NCBI GenBank assembly: GCA_937937185.1
Contig: CALDCO010000089.1
Coordinates: 1 to 34,331, forward strand
Source: an uncultured Flavobacteriaceae bacterium
GTDB taxonomy: Bacteria > Bacteroidota > Bacteroidia > Flavobacteriales > Flavobacteriaceae
Length of the DNA stretch: 34,331 nucleotides
Reading direction: 5' to 3'
The notes beneath the pieces are model-generated. The model did not search any database and was not told the origin of the DNA. It saw nothing but the letters and a program-made list of their open reading frames with translations. Each line of letters starts with the position of its first letter. The stretch's first letter is position 1. Position numbers and translations under genes: made by a program. This document shows, one piece after another, positions 11,101-20,066 of the stretch.

Positions 11101-12127
11101 CATTAGGGCTAATAATAAAGATGTCTAAATCTCCTGTAAAGGAATGTTCAATGTCCATACAAACCTCGACAATCTGATTAACGTTGGTTAATCTTAAATT
11201 TGATTCGTAGCAGTTTACGAGTGTGGAAGATTCATAGCTAATTCCTGTGCCATCTGGTAACGGGGTTAATCCTGCCACAGGAGGAGTGCAATCTGGATTA
11301 AAGCTTACGGTGTTAACAACACCACTAATTGTAGTACTGTCTCCAAAACATATTGAAGCATTTGCAGCGGAAGTACCTGTAAAATCAGGTGCAGTACTTA
11401 CTTGAATGACTTGACTTGCTAAATTAGTACTTCTACATCCCAAAGGGTTACCTGTAGTATTTGTATCTCTAACACTAAAACTAGCACGATACACTCCGGG
11501 ATTAGGATAAGAAAATGTAGCAGTTTGGCCAGCGATTTTATTTCCATTTCCTAAATCCCATTCGTATTTTGCGCCAGCAGCATCTTTAGAAAAAATACCG
11601 CTACCTTCAAGAGTAATATTTTCATTAGGGCAAACTCTTATTAACCCATTGGTATCTGGTGCTGGTAAAGTATTATCTATCTGCGCCGTAATGTCTTGGC
11701 AAGGCGTGCCACAAAAAATATTAGCCTTCCATCCCGAGGCCGTTATTGAAGCGCCAGATTTAAACCGAATCGTTAAACAACCAGAAGGGTTTGCATCTGT
11801 AGCACTAACCAGATCTGGAATGGCATCTGTACTCCCCGAAAACAATCCAAATATAGGATCGTTAACGGTCGTGCCATTAAAAATTTGCATAAAATCTAAA
11901 AAAACACGAGTGCTAAAAGCTGTAAACTCTAACATGACTTTATCGCCTGGCGTGTCTGGGCAAATGGTTAGGACTAGGTCTTCTTTTAAACCATAATTAG
12001 CAGTACTGCCGCCAGAATCTGTAAATATTCCAGAGCACCTCGTAACCGTTCCATTTTGCATCTTTAAATCTTGAGAAAAAAGAAGGTTTGAAAAAATAAC
12101 GAATATGAAAATTAAAAAGTGCTTCAT
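8114..12127 (-). CDS. Large secreted multidomain protein (CUB, PKD, proprotein-convertase P domain, Ig-like repeats) with gliding-motility-associated / type B T9SS C-terminal domain
   Basis: 1337 aa; signal peptide; CUB-like N-terminus; 'YEWDLGNGNKIAGQTATFSYPNPGVY' PKD; 'DIEHSFTGDLDIFIISPNG...GEWTLRITDNLKDDDGTIFSWNLKF' P domain; C-terminus 'YPLYFTPNGDGFHDTWNIIGL...FNRYGKLLKQISPTGLGWDGKYNGELMPTNDYWFTLEY' typical of type B sorting domains. Confidence 0.9.
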   Translation of the reverse strand: MKHFLIFIFVIFSNLLFSQDLKMQNGTVTRCSGIFTDSGGSTANYGLKEDLVLTICPDTPGDKVMLEFTAFSTRVFLDFMQIFNGTTVNDPIFGLFSGSTDAIPDLVSATDANPSGCLTIRFKSGASITASGWKANIFCGTPCQDITAQIDNTLPAPDTNGLIRVCPNENITLEGSGIFSKDAAGAKYEWDLGNGNKIAGQTATFSYPNPGVYRASFSVRDTNTTGNPLGCRSTNLASQVIQVSTAPDFTGTSAANASICFGDSTTISGVVNTVSFNPDCTPPVAGLTPLPDGTGISYESSTLVNCYESNLRLTNVNQIVEVCMDIEHSFTGDLDIFIISPNGQMVHLFEPAGQETYLGAANGNDDGVPGIGAKYCFSMNATTLLRDAPIIQAGINPENDSYSAGTYLPIGNFSSLIGSPLNGEWTLRITDNLKDDDGTIFSWNLKFNSDVLPSELAFKPTITSEAWDADPTITNTVGNKITVTPPASGNYCYTYRAIDDFGCEYTKEVCVDVLPEIITATPINLSVCNGGGAPYIFDLTKNTSVVIASAPNAANLNVTYYESLANAVTETNAIPNPRNYSGTAGQKIFIRVEYLNSNCYKTESFTLNLTSKPFINAVPNIEVCDDLSNDGVGELFDLETQIDAIIGTQPKNDLLVTFYKSLNDATNKVNALASPYTNTINNEPIFVRIDLNSVESCFVVHPTALFNLRVNPRDDSSFITSSDCDGGTVTITGKTGGVFSFNPLPTDNALIDPVTGTVTGGTLGTTYFIDYTTNGICPTTTNQPLTAASPLDLSFTVQPTCDGGIPILTGDTGGVFSFNPLPNDGAIIDPVTGVVTNGNLGTTYTIQYEIALPCLAIETRDVTVIPLPTVIVPTPLVVCDEDSPGAFAFFDLTLKDNELSEGNPRHIVSYHDTPDDAANGVNPLISPYFSGSRTVYVRVQDLGVICFITTALDLIVEPLPTVTTMPFIVCDDNMEFDGDPTNDAIAFNLESQNATVLNGQNPINYNVSYYLNQEDADLRINALPSPYVNRINPQTIVVRVDNDTMIDDGTGTTVDSSICYETDEMVLEVNPMPSFNLLDEYTLCINTDGTEVIPAPIIDTQLNVANYTFEWFLNGVVIPGEVNSSISPLQGGTYSVTVTDNATGCSTIVGDPNTVTLVNESTRPILTASQVTLAFVENNTILARATPATAGLNNDITAYEFSLDGGNWVHNTPNDGTYSFENVSAGEHVIEARDINGCGITSVTVIVLDYPLYFTPNGDGFHDTWNIIGLSNQPDARVFIFNRYGKLLKQISPTGLGWDGKYNGELMPTNDYWFTLEYTEPNTNVKSEFKAHFTLKR

Positions 12128-12140
12128 GGTAATTCTTAAA

Positions 12141-12620
12141 TCATCCGTGTTGTGGTTTAATGGTTATGTAATAATTGGTGTTTTCAATTTTAAATAATTG
12201 TATTTTTCTAGAAAAAAAAGGAATCTTATACTTTAACGGATTAAATAAGTTTGTATTGAAAAAAGACCCTTTTTTTAAATGGCGATCTTCATTATTTAAT
12301 GATATCGTTGGTAGGTTTTTGTATTTTTCTATCTTTTTGTATTCAGGTAGTTCTTTAATTACTATTCTATTTCTTAATAAATGTTTTAACGCCCTTGCCA
12401 AATTGGGATTATTCATAACATAACGATCAAAATCATCTTTATACACCTCTTTTAACATATTAATTTCCCGAGGTGAAAAAGGTTTATTTACATTTTCGGT
12501 ATAATTAACTAGAGGGATTGGCTGTTTTTTAATGGTTTGCGAAATACTCAAAAAAGGAAAAAACAGAATAAAGAGATATGTAAAAAAAAGTTTCAGGGTC
12601 ATATTTATCTTTTTAATCAT
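12141..12620 (-). CDS. Hypothetical secreted protein, directly upstream of the 1337-aa gene
   Basis: 159 aa with N-terminal signal peptide (MTLKLFFTYLFILFFPFLSISQ); same strand, 13-bp gap to the next start codon, suggesting cotranscription. No family recognised. Confidence 0.65.
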   Translation of the reverse strand: MIKKINMTLKLFFTYLFILFFPFLSISQTIKKQPIPLVNYTENVNKPFSPREINMLKEVYKDDFDRYVMNNPNLARALKHLLRNRIVIKELPEYKKIEKYKNLPTISLNNEDRHLKKGSFFNTNLFNPLKYKIPFFSRKIQLFKIENTNYYITIKPQHG

Positions 12621-12743
12621 ATAAAGTAATAAAAAATTTAACCAAATGCTACTAAAAACGTTAATTAGTTATTCTAACAGATAAAACGTAACAAAAGAAC
12701 AGGGAATTACGTATCTTTATGCCCTAAATTTCACCTCTTATAA

Positions 12744-13421
12744 ATGAAAATGGATACAACGGCTAAAGATTTTGATGCTTTAGGAGAAAACCATATAGGA
12801 ACATCTACACATACGCCCCTACGAGCCGATGCTTTTAAGCTTTCTGATAATGAAAAAATAGCACTAATAAAGAAAGATATAAACCATATTATGGAAACAC
12901 TTGGGCTAGATTTAGATGATGACAGTCTTAAAGGAACTCCCAATCGTGTTGCAAAAATGTTTGTTAAAGAACTGTTTGGAGGCTTAAATCCCGATAAAAA
13001 ACCTAAAGCGTCTACCTTCGATAATAAGTACAAATACGGCGAAATGTTGGTAGAAAAAAACATTACCGTGTATTCTACTTGCGAACATCATTTATTACCT
13101 ATTGTAGGAAAAGCGCATGTGGCCTACATTTCTAATGGGACGGTAGTTGGGCTTTCTAAAATGAATAGAATTGTAGATTATTATGCAAAAAGACCTCAAG
13201 TACAAGAGCGTTTAACCATTCAAATTGTTAAAGAACTGCAATCGGTTTTAAACACCAAAGATGTGGCTTGTATTATAGATGCGAAACATTTGTGTGTAAA
13301 CTCTAGAGGCATTAAAGATATAGAAAGTAGTACCGTGACCTCAGAGTTTGGTGGGCAATTCAAAGACAAAGAAACACGCAGAGAACTCTTAGATTATATT
13401 AAATTAGAAACACAGTTTTAA
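12744..13421 (+). CDS. folE: GTP cyclohydrolase I
   Basis: 225 aa; 'TPNRVAKMFVKELFGGL', 'VYSTCEHHLLPIVGKAHVAYI', 'VGLSKMNRIVDYYAKRPQVQERLT', 'CIIDAKHLCVNSRGI'. Confidence 0.97.
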   Translation: MKMDTTAKDFDALGENHIGTSTHTPLRADAFKLSDNEKIALIKKDINHIMETLGLDLDDDSLKGTPNRVAKMFVKELFGGLNPDKKPKASTFDNKYKYGEMLVEKNITVYSTCEHHLLPIVGKAHVAYISNGTVVGLSKMNRIVDYYAKRPQVQERLTIQIVKELQSVLNTKDVACIIDAKHLCVNSRGIKDIESSTVTSEFGGQFKDKETRRELLDYIKLETQF

Positions 13422-13439
13422 CCAACAATTATTGCGGTA

Positions 13440-14924
13440 ATGAAGTTATTTCAAGAACAAGAAATAAAAATATACAATTCCCTATCCGGACAAAAAGAAA
13501 CCTTCAAATCGATTATTGAAGGCTATGTTGGTATGTATGTATGTGGTCCCACAGTGTACAGTAATGTGCATCTGGGGAATGTGAGAACCTTTATGTCTTT
13601 CGATACGATTTATCGTTACTTAAAACATCTTGGTTACAAAGTGCGCTATGTTAGAAATATTACCGATGCTGGACATCTTGAAAATGATGCAGACGTAGGC
13701 GAAGACCGTATTGCTAAAAAAGCGCGTTTAGAAGAAATTGAACCTATGGAAGTGGTACAACGCTACACGGTCGATTTTCATAACATACTAAACACCTTTA
13801 ACTTTTTACCACCAAGCATAGAACCAACGGCTACAGGCCATATTATTGAACAAATTGAACTCATTAAAACGATTCTTGAAAACGGATTTGCTTACGAGGT
13901 GAATGGTTCTGTTTATTTTGATGTTCATAAATTTGATAAAACCAATAATTATGGGGTTTTAAGCAAGCGAAAATTAGAGGATTTAATTCATAATACCCGG
14001 GAGCTAGATGGGCAAAGCGATAAGAAAAATCCGCAAGATTTTGCGCTTTGGAAGAAGGCAGAACCGCAACATATTATGCGTTGGCCTTCACCATGGAGCG
14101 ACGGTTTCCCTGGCTGGCATTTAGAGTGCACGGCGATGAGTACTAAATATTTAGGCGATCATTTCGACATCCATGGTGGCGGAATGGATTTAAAATTCCC
14201 TCATCATGAATGTGAAATCGCCCAAAATGAAGCGGCCAAAGGAAAAACGCCTGTAAATTTTTGGATGCATGCCAATATGCTGATTATGAATGGAAAGAAA
14301 ATGGCGAAATCTACAGGAAATTTTATTTTACCCACCGAGATTTTTACAGGAGATAACAAGCACATTACCAAATCGTTTTCGCCAAGTGTGGCGCGCTTCT
14401 TTATGTTACAAGCGCATTACAGAAGTATTTTAGATTTTACAAACAATGGGTTATTAGCCAGTGAAAAAGGATTTAACCGTTTAATGGATGCGGTTAAAGA
14501 ATTAGATAGCCTTCAATTAGCAGAAACGACCTCTTTTAATGTGTTAGAATGGAAACAGAAGTGTTATGATGCGATGAATGACGACTTTAATTCTCCAATC
14601 TTGATTGCCAATTTATTTGAAGCCGTTAAATACATAAATCAAATTAAAGAAGGGAATGCGACGATTTCTGCTAAAGATTTCGAAGTCTTTAAAAGCACGA
14701 TACATACTTTTGTTTTTGATGTATTAGGCCTAAAAGATGCTGCTAAAAAAGTCGATTCTGGAACCAATAAACTATCGGGAGCTGTTGAATTGCTTATAAA
14801 ACTACGTCAAGAAGCGAGAGCAAATAAAGATTTTGCTTTAAGTGATAAAATTCGTGATGAGTTGGCAGAAATAGGCATTCAATTAAAAGACGGTAAAGAA
14901 GGGACTTCTTTTTCTACGACTTAG
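13440..14924 (+). CDS. cysS: Cysteinyl-tRNA synthetase
   Basis: 494 aa; '[19 protein letters not shown]', '[15 protein letters not shown]', '[15 protein letters not shown]'-type motif, '[10 protein letters not shown]'. Confidence 0.97.
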   Translation: MKLFQEQEIKIYNSLSGQKETFKSIIEGYVGMYVCGPTVYSNVHLGNVRTFMSFDTIYRYLKHLGYKVRYVRNITDAGHLENDADVGEDRIAKKARLEEIEPMEVVQRYTVDFHNILNTFNFLPPSIEPTATGHIIEQIELIKTILENGFAYEVNGSVYFDVHKFDKTNNYGVLSKRKLEDLIHNTRELDGQSDKKNPQDFALWKKAEPQHIMRWPSPWSDGFPGWHLECTAMSTKYLGDHFDIHGGGMDLKFPHHECEIAQNEAAKGKTPVNFWMHANMLIMNGKKMAKSTGNFILPTEIFTGDNKHITKSFSPSVARFFMLQAHYRSILDFTNNGLLASEKGFNRLMDAVKELDSLQLAETTSFNVLEWKQKCYDAMNDDFNSPILIANLFEAVKYINQIKEGNATISAKDFEVFKSTIHTFVFDVLGLKDAAKKVDSGTNKLSGAVELLIKLRQEARANKDFALSDKIRDELAEIGIQLKDGKEGTSFSTT

Positions 14925-14964
14925 TTCCTTTATTAAAATGGTGCATGTCTAAAGAATTTTGATC

Positions 14965-15204
14965 ATGAAACGAATTTTAATCGCCCCTTTATTATTGCTT
15001 ATAAAATTCTATCAGAATTTTATATCACCTTTTACGCCTGCAACTTGTCGGTACCAACCTACTTGCTCACATTATACAAAAGAAGCACTTGAAAAACACG
15101 GGCCTTATAAAGGCGGCATATTAGCAATTAAACGCGTGTTTAGCTGTCATCCATGGGGTGGCAAAGGGTTTGATCCTGTGCCTGAAAGAAAAGAAAGGCA
15201 GTAG
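14965..15204 (+). CDS. yidD: Membrane protein insertion efficiency factor YidD
   Basis: '[62 protein letters not shown]' is the YidD signature. ATG at 14965 is preferred over the TTG at 14959. Confidence 0.93.
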   Translation: MKRILIAPLLLLIKFYQNFISPFTPATCRYQPTCSHYTKEALEKHGPYKGGILAIKRVFSCHPWGGKGFDPVPERKERQ

Positions 15205-15213
15205 TTCTAAGCT

Positions 15214-15241
15214 AAGAGTTACGAGTTAGGAGTTAGGAGTT
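15214..15241 (+). repeat. Heptanucleotide tandem repeat (AAGAGTT ACGAGTT AGGAGTT AGGAGTT)
   Basis: Four consecutive 7-nt units read directly, 9 bp after yidD. Confidence 0.8.
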
Positions 15242-15408
15242 TAATAGCCTGACACCTAAAAAAACAAGGCCAGTTAAAAAACGGAACATGTAATTAACTG
15301 CTAACAACTACAAACGAACTACCGTTTGGAAAAACTATTAAATCTATCTAAATACAAAGGTTATATTTAAGTATAATACTATATTTACAGTCGAAATCGT
15401 TTATTTAT

Positions 15409-16341
15409 ATGTACTTACTTCAGTTTGATTGGAATCCTATAACAGGCATCGATATTTATGGAAACTTTAAGATCCATTTTTACAGCTTAATGTGGGTCAC
15501 CGCCTTTGTTTTAGGATGGAACATCATGAAACGTATTTTTATTAAAGACAAAATAAATATTGAGTATCTAGATCCGTTATTTATCTATACTGTTTTAGCG
15601 ACAATGTTAGGGGCACGTTTGGGGCACGTTATTTTTTACCAAGCAGAATTAATAACTCAAGATTTTTTCAGCATCTTTTTACCTTTTCGTTTTAAACCAG
15701 AATTTGAATTTACAGGCTTTCAGGGTTTAGCGAGTCACGGGGCCGCAATTGGCATTATTGTTAGTATGTATTTATACAGAAAAAAATACAACTATAAATC
15801 GGTAATGTGGATTTTAGACCGTGTGGTTATTCCTGTGGCTTCTGGTGCGGTTTTTATTCGTATAGGAAATTTTATTAATTCTGAAATTATAGGAAAAATA
15901 ACAGATTCATCCTTTGGTGTTCGTTTTGTGCAAGAATTTTACAGCAAAAATGAAGCGATAAGGTTAACAGGAATAAAAAACTATAAAAAAGCCTATGCAG
16001 CCCTAACCGATAATCCTCAATTTAGTGAACTGCTCGAAAAAGTACCCATACGGCATCCAGCGCAACTCTATGAAGCCTTTTGTTATATTTTTGTTTTTCT
16101 TATTCTATGGTATGTGTATACAAAAACAAAAAAAGCAGATCAAACGGGGTTTTTATTTGGTCTCTTTTTAGTACTACTTTGGACGGTACGGTTCTTTGTT
16201 GAGTTTGTAAAAGAAGCACAAGTAGAAGGGCGAGAAGACTATGTTTCTTTTATGAATACAGGGCAGTTACTAAGTATTCCGTTTATTATTGTAGGGCTCT
16301 ATTTTATGTTCATGTACCAACCTAAAACCAAAGTAGAATAA
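15409..16341 (+). CDS. lgt: Prolipoprotein diacylglyceryl transferase
   Basis: 310 aa multi-pass membrane protein; 'GARLGHVIFYQ', 'GFQGLASHGAAIGIIV', 'RIGNFINSEIIG', 'RHPAQLYEAF', 'GQLLSIPFIIVGL'. Confidence 0.96.
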   Translation: MYLLQFDWNPITGIDIYGNFKIHFYSLMWVTAFVLGWNIMKRIFIKDKINIEYLDPLFIYTVLATMLGARLGHVIFYQAELITQDFFSIFLPFRFKPEFEFTGFQGLASHGAAIGIIVSMYLYRKKYNYKSVMWILDRVVIPVASGAVFIRIGNFINSEIIGKITDSSFGVRFVQEFYSKNEAIRLTGIKNYKKAYAALTDNPQFSELLEKVPIRHPAQLYEAFCYIFVFLILWYVYTKTKKADQTGFLFGLFLVLLWTVRFFVEFVKEAQVEGREDYVSFMNTGQLLSIPFIIVGLYFMFMYQPKTKVE

Positions 16342-16342
16342 C

Positions 16343-16849
16343 ATGTTTTTTCGTAATACTATTAGAATAGGGATTATCGTCGTACTCCTTATGTTTTCAA
16401 CAAGCTGTAAAGACAACGCCCCCGTTACAGTTAAACCTACGGAAATTACTTTTCAAAAAGAAGGCGAGCTCACCCTATACAAAGGGACGAATGATAGTTT
16501 AATTACTAAGCTTGATATAGAAATTGCTAAATCTGAATATGACATTCAAACGGGATTAATGTATCGCAATAGTATGAAAGAAAATCAAGGCATGCTCTTT
16601 GTTTTTAAGGAAGTAACACAGCGTTCTTTCTATATGAAAAATACGCGAATTCCTTTAGATTTAATTTTTTTAGACCATAATAAAACCATTGTTAGTTTTC
16701 AAGAAAATGCAAAGCCATTAGATGAAACCTCGTTACCATCGAATGCCATGGCGCAATTTGTTTTAGAAATAAACGCAGGCTTATCTGAAAAATGGGGTTT
16801 AGATGTTGGGGATAAAATGGATTATTTTGAATATAAAATTGTGGAGTGA
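16343..16849 (+). CDS. DUF192 domain lipoprotein
   Basis: 168 aa; lipobox-like 'MFSTSC'; 'QTGLMYRNSMKENQGMLFVF...SFYMKNTRIPLDLIFLD' is characteristic of DUF192. Confidence 0.9.
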   Translation: MFFRNTIRIGIIVVLLMFSTSCKDNAPVTVKPTEITFQKEGELTLYKGTNDSLITKLDIEIAKSEYDIQTGLMYRNSMKENQGMLFVFKEVTQRSFYMKNTRIPLDLIFLDHNKTIVSFQENAKPLDETSLPSNAMAQFVLEINAGLSEKWGLDVGDKMDYFEYKIVE

Positions 16850-17054
16850 GGCATAAATTTATGGTGGCATGTTTTTTTTGATTTGCAAAATCTCATTATC
16901 TCATTACCACAATGCAAAAAGACTAATATGAAGAGTGAAATATTAATTTTAAAAATGGTGAAGGGTCAAAAGCTACAGTATAAATTCTTAAAATAATACA
17001 GTATTCAAGGGAGTATTATTACATTTGTAATTCACTCTAATTTCAAAATTAAGA

Positions 17055-19376
17055 ATGGGTAAAGAAAGTAAGCAAAGAGAAGATGCGTTACGATATCATG
17101 CTAAGCCAACACCAGGAAAAATAAAAATAGTTCCAACAAAAAAATACGCCACTCAGCGCGATTTATCACTAGCGTATTCTCCAGGCGTAGCAGAGCCTTG
17201 TTTAGAAATAGAGAAAGATAAAAACAATAGCTATAAATATACAGCTAAAGGAAATCTAGTGGCTGTAATTTCTAATGGAACAGCTGTTTTAGGTTTAGGA
17301 AATATTGGTCCAGAAGCTTCAAAGCCTGTGATGGAAGGGAAAGGGCTATTGTTTAAGATTTTTGCAGATATAGATGTTTTTGATATTGAAGTAGATACCG
17401 AAAATGTGGAAGAATTCATCCAAACGGTTAAAATGATAGCACCAACATTTGGTGGGATAAATTTGGAAGACATTAAAGCCCCAGAAGCATTTGAAATAGA
17501 AAAGCGGCTTAAGGAAGAATTAGACATTCCTGTAATGCATGACGACCAACACGGGACTGCTATAATTTCTGCAGCAGCATTATTAAATGCGATAGAGCTT
17601 TCAGAAAAAAAAATAGAGGATGTGACCATTGTGATAAGTGGCGCAGGGGCTGCAGCAATTTCATGTACACGGTTATACATTACTTTTGGCGCTAAAAGAG
17701 AAAATATTGTGATGCTCGACAGCAAAGGCGTCATTAGAAATGATCGAAAAAACTTAAGCTCACAAAAAGCCGAATTTGCTACCCATCGCAAAATAAATAC
17801 CATAGATGAAGCAATGATGGACGCCGATGTGTTTATTGGATTATCAACTTCAGATATTTTAACACCAGAAATGCTTAAAACAATGGCTGTGAATCCCATT
17901 GTTTTTGCTATGGCAAATCCAAAACCTGAAATTGGTTACGATCTTGCAGTAGCCACTCGAGACGATATTATTATGGCCACAGGAAGGAGCGATCATCCCA
18001 ACCAAGTAAACAATGTGTTAGGATTTCCATTTATTTTTCGCGGTGCAATAGATGTAAGAGCAACGGCCATAAATGAAGCCATGAAAATTGCTGCAGTGAA
18101 AGCCTTAGCCAATTTAGCTAAAGAATCGGTGCCAGAACAAGTAAATATTGCATACGGAGAAACACGATTAACTTTTGGGAAAGAGTACATTATTCCAAAA
18201 CCTTTCGATCCTCGTTTAATCGCAGTAGTACCACCCGCTGTAGCAAAAGCGGCCATAGAAAGTGGCGTTGCTAAAGCACCTATAGACGATTGGCAGCGTT
18301 ATGAAGATTCACTTTTAGAACGTTTAGGTCCAGATAGTAAAATTGTTCGTTTGTTACATGATAGAGCACGAATTAACCCCAAAAAAGTGGTCTTTGCAGA
18401 AGCCGATCAATTAAACGTGCTAAAAGCAGCACAAATTGTTTATGAAGAAGGCATTGCAACACCTGTTTTACTTGGCGATAAAGCTGTTATTAGACGCTTG
18501 AAAAAGGAAATAGGATTTGAGGCAAATGTGTCGATTATAGACCCTAAAACAGACGAGCAAGAACAACAAAGAAATACTTATGCTAAAGAATATTGGAAAC
18601 AGCGAGAGCGCAAAGGCGTGAGACTATTTTCTGCAAAAAAATTAATGAGAGAACGCAATTATTTTGCGGCAATGATGGTAAATGAAGGCGATGCAGATGC
18701 ATTAATTTCGGGGTATTCTAGAAGTTATCCTGTAGTGTTAAAACCCATGTTAGAACTCATAGGCTTAGCGCCAGATGCTAAGCGTGCGGCGACCACTAAT
18801 TTAATGATTACAGAACGCGGACCGTTATTTTTAAGTGACACCTCAATTAATATTAATCCCAATGCAAACGATTTGGCTAAGATTGCTCAAATGACTTCAG
18901 AAACGGTTCAGCTATTAGGTTTAACTCCGGTAATAGCGATGACTTCGTATTCTAATTTTGGGTCTTCTAAAAACAGTCAGGCGACCAAGGTGAGTGAAGC
19001 CGTAGAATATTTACATAACAGGCACCCGGAACTTATAGTAGATGGGGAGTTACAAGTCGATTTTGCATTGAATGGCAGTATGCTTAAAGATAAATTTCCG
19101 TTTTCTAAATTAGTAGGACGAAAAGTAAACACACTTATTTTTCCAAATTTAGAATCGGCAAACATTACCTATAAATTATTGAAAGAATTAAATAAAGTAG
19201 ACTCCATAGGGCCAATTATGATGGGAATGAGAAAACCAGTACATATTCTTCAGTTAGATGCAAGTGTAGATGAAATTGTAAACATGACCGCTATTGCGGT
19301 TATAGATGCACAGCAAAAAGAGAAAGATAAAAAAGGAAAGGATAAAGGAGTTTCCAGTAAATTTTATACGGTATAA
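17055..19376 (+). CDS. maeB: NADP-dependent malic enzyme with C-terminal phosphotransacetylase-like domain
   Basis: 773 aa; 'KKYATQRDLSLAYSPGVAEPC', 'VMHDDQHGTAIISAAALLNA', 'VISGAGAAAISCTRLY'; C-terminal PTA-like segment 'VVFAEADQLNVLKAAQIV...GPIMMGMRKPVHILQLDASVDEIVNMTAIAV'. Confidence 0.95.
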   Translation: MGKESKQREDALRYHAKPTPGKIKIVPTKKYATQRDLSLAYSPGVAEPCLEIEKDKNNSYKYTAKGNLVAVISNGTAVLGLGNIGPEASKPVMEGKGLLFKIFADIDVFDIEVDTENVEEFIQTVKMIAPTFGGINLEDIKAPEAFEIEKRLKEELDIPVMHDDQHGTAIISAAALLNAIELSEKKIEDVTIVISGAGAAAISCTRLYITFGAKRENIVMLDSKGVIRNDRKNLSSQKAEFATHRKINTIDEAMMDADVFIGLSTSDILTPEMLKTMAVNPIVFAMANPKPEIGYDLAVATRDDIIMATGRSDHPNQVNNVLGFPFIFRGAIDVRATAINEAMKIAAVKALANLAKESVPEQVNIAYGETRLTFGKEYIIPKPFDPRLIAVVPPAVAKAAIESGVAKAPIDDWQRYEDSLLERLGPDSKIVRLLHDRARINPKKVVFAEADQLNVLKAAQIVYEEGIATPVLLGDKAVIRRLKKEIGFEANVSIIDPKTDEQEQQRNTYAKEYWKQRERKGVRLFSAKKLMRERNYFAAMMVNEGDADALISGYSRSYPVVLKPMLELIGLAPDAKRAATTNLMITERGPLFLSDTSININPNANDLAKIAQMTSETVQLLGLTPVIAMTSYSNFGSSKNSQATKVSEAVEYLHNRHPELIVDGELQVDFALNGSMLKDKFPFSKLVGRKVNTLIFPNLESANITYKLLKELNKVDSIGPIMMGMRKPVHILQLDASVDEIVNMTAIAVIDAQQKEKDKKGKDKGVSSKFYTV

Positions 19377-19478
19377 TAAAGAATTAAAAAAGTTAAATGA
19401 CTGTTTGTCAATTGGATAGTTTTTTGAAGTTTATAGTCAAAAAAAATACGTAATTTTGATAGGTTAATGAAATTTTAA

Positions 19479-20060
19479 ATGATAGCACATATACAGGGGA
19501 AATTAGTAGAAAAGAATCCTACTGATGTTATAATTGACAGTAATGGTGTAGGTTATTTGCTAAACATCTCATTGCATACTTTTTCTCAAATTCCAGACAA
19601 TGAGTATTTAAAACTTTATACTCATCTTCAAGTTAGGGAAGATGCACATAGCTTATATGGCTTTTCTTCAAAAGCAGAGCGAGATATTTTTAGACTTCTT
19701 ATTTCCGTTAGTGGAATAGGAACTAATACGGCTCGCACTATGCTTTCTTCTTTAACGCCCAAACAAGTACGAGAAGGCATTGCTGTTGGTGATGTGGCAT
19801 TAATACAATCTATAAAAGGTATTGGTGCAAAAACAGCGCAACGTGTAATTATTGATTTAAAAGATAAAATACTAAAAATTTATGATATTGATGAAGTTTC
19901 TGTAAGCGAAAACAATACCAACAAAGAAGAAGCGTTATCTGCTTTAGAAGTCTTAGGTTATAATAAAAAACAGGCAGAACGAGTAGTAGATAAAATAGTT
20001 GTACTTAATGCAGAATCTACGGTCGAAACGATTATTAAACAAGCTTTAAAAAATTTATAA
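19479..20060 (+). CDS. ruvA: Holliday junction branch migration protein RuvA
   Basis: 193 aa; 'MIAHIQGKLVEKNPTDVIIDSNGVGYLLNIS', 'LISVSGIGTNTARTMLSSLTP', 'IQSIKGIGAKTAQRVIIDLKDKI'. Confidence 0.96.
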   Translation: MIAHIQGKLVEKNPTDVIIDSNGVGYLLNISLHTFSQIPDNEYLKLYTHLQVREDAHSLYGFSSKAERDIFRLLISVSGIGTNTARTMLSSLTPKQVREGIAVGDVALIQSIKGIGAKTAQRVIIDLKDKILKIYDIDEVSVSENNTNKEEALSALEVLGYNKKQAERVVDKIVVLNAESTVETIIKQALKNL

Positions 20061-20066
20061 TAAATT

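Noticed and set aside
9331-11996. Plus-strand ORFs (63-115 aa) opposite the 1337-aa gene
   Set aside because: Antisense shadows; the repeated-looking peptides (PPVTVPVTGSI / TPVTGSIIAPS) simply mirror the internal repeat of the real gene.
12731-13063. 110-aa minus-strand ORF over folE
   Set aside because: Antisense to folE, which has clear GTP cyclohydrolase I motifs.
17231-17899. 222-aa minus-strand ORF inside maeB
   Set aside because: Antisense to a well-supported conserved enzyme; no recognisable domain.
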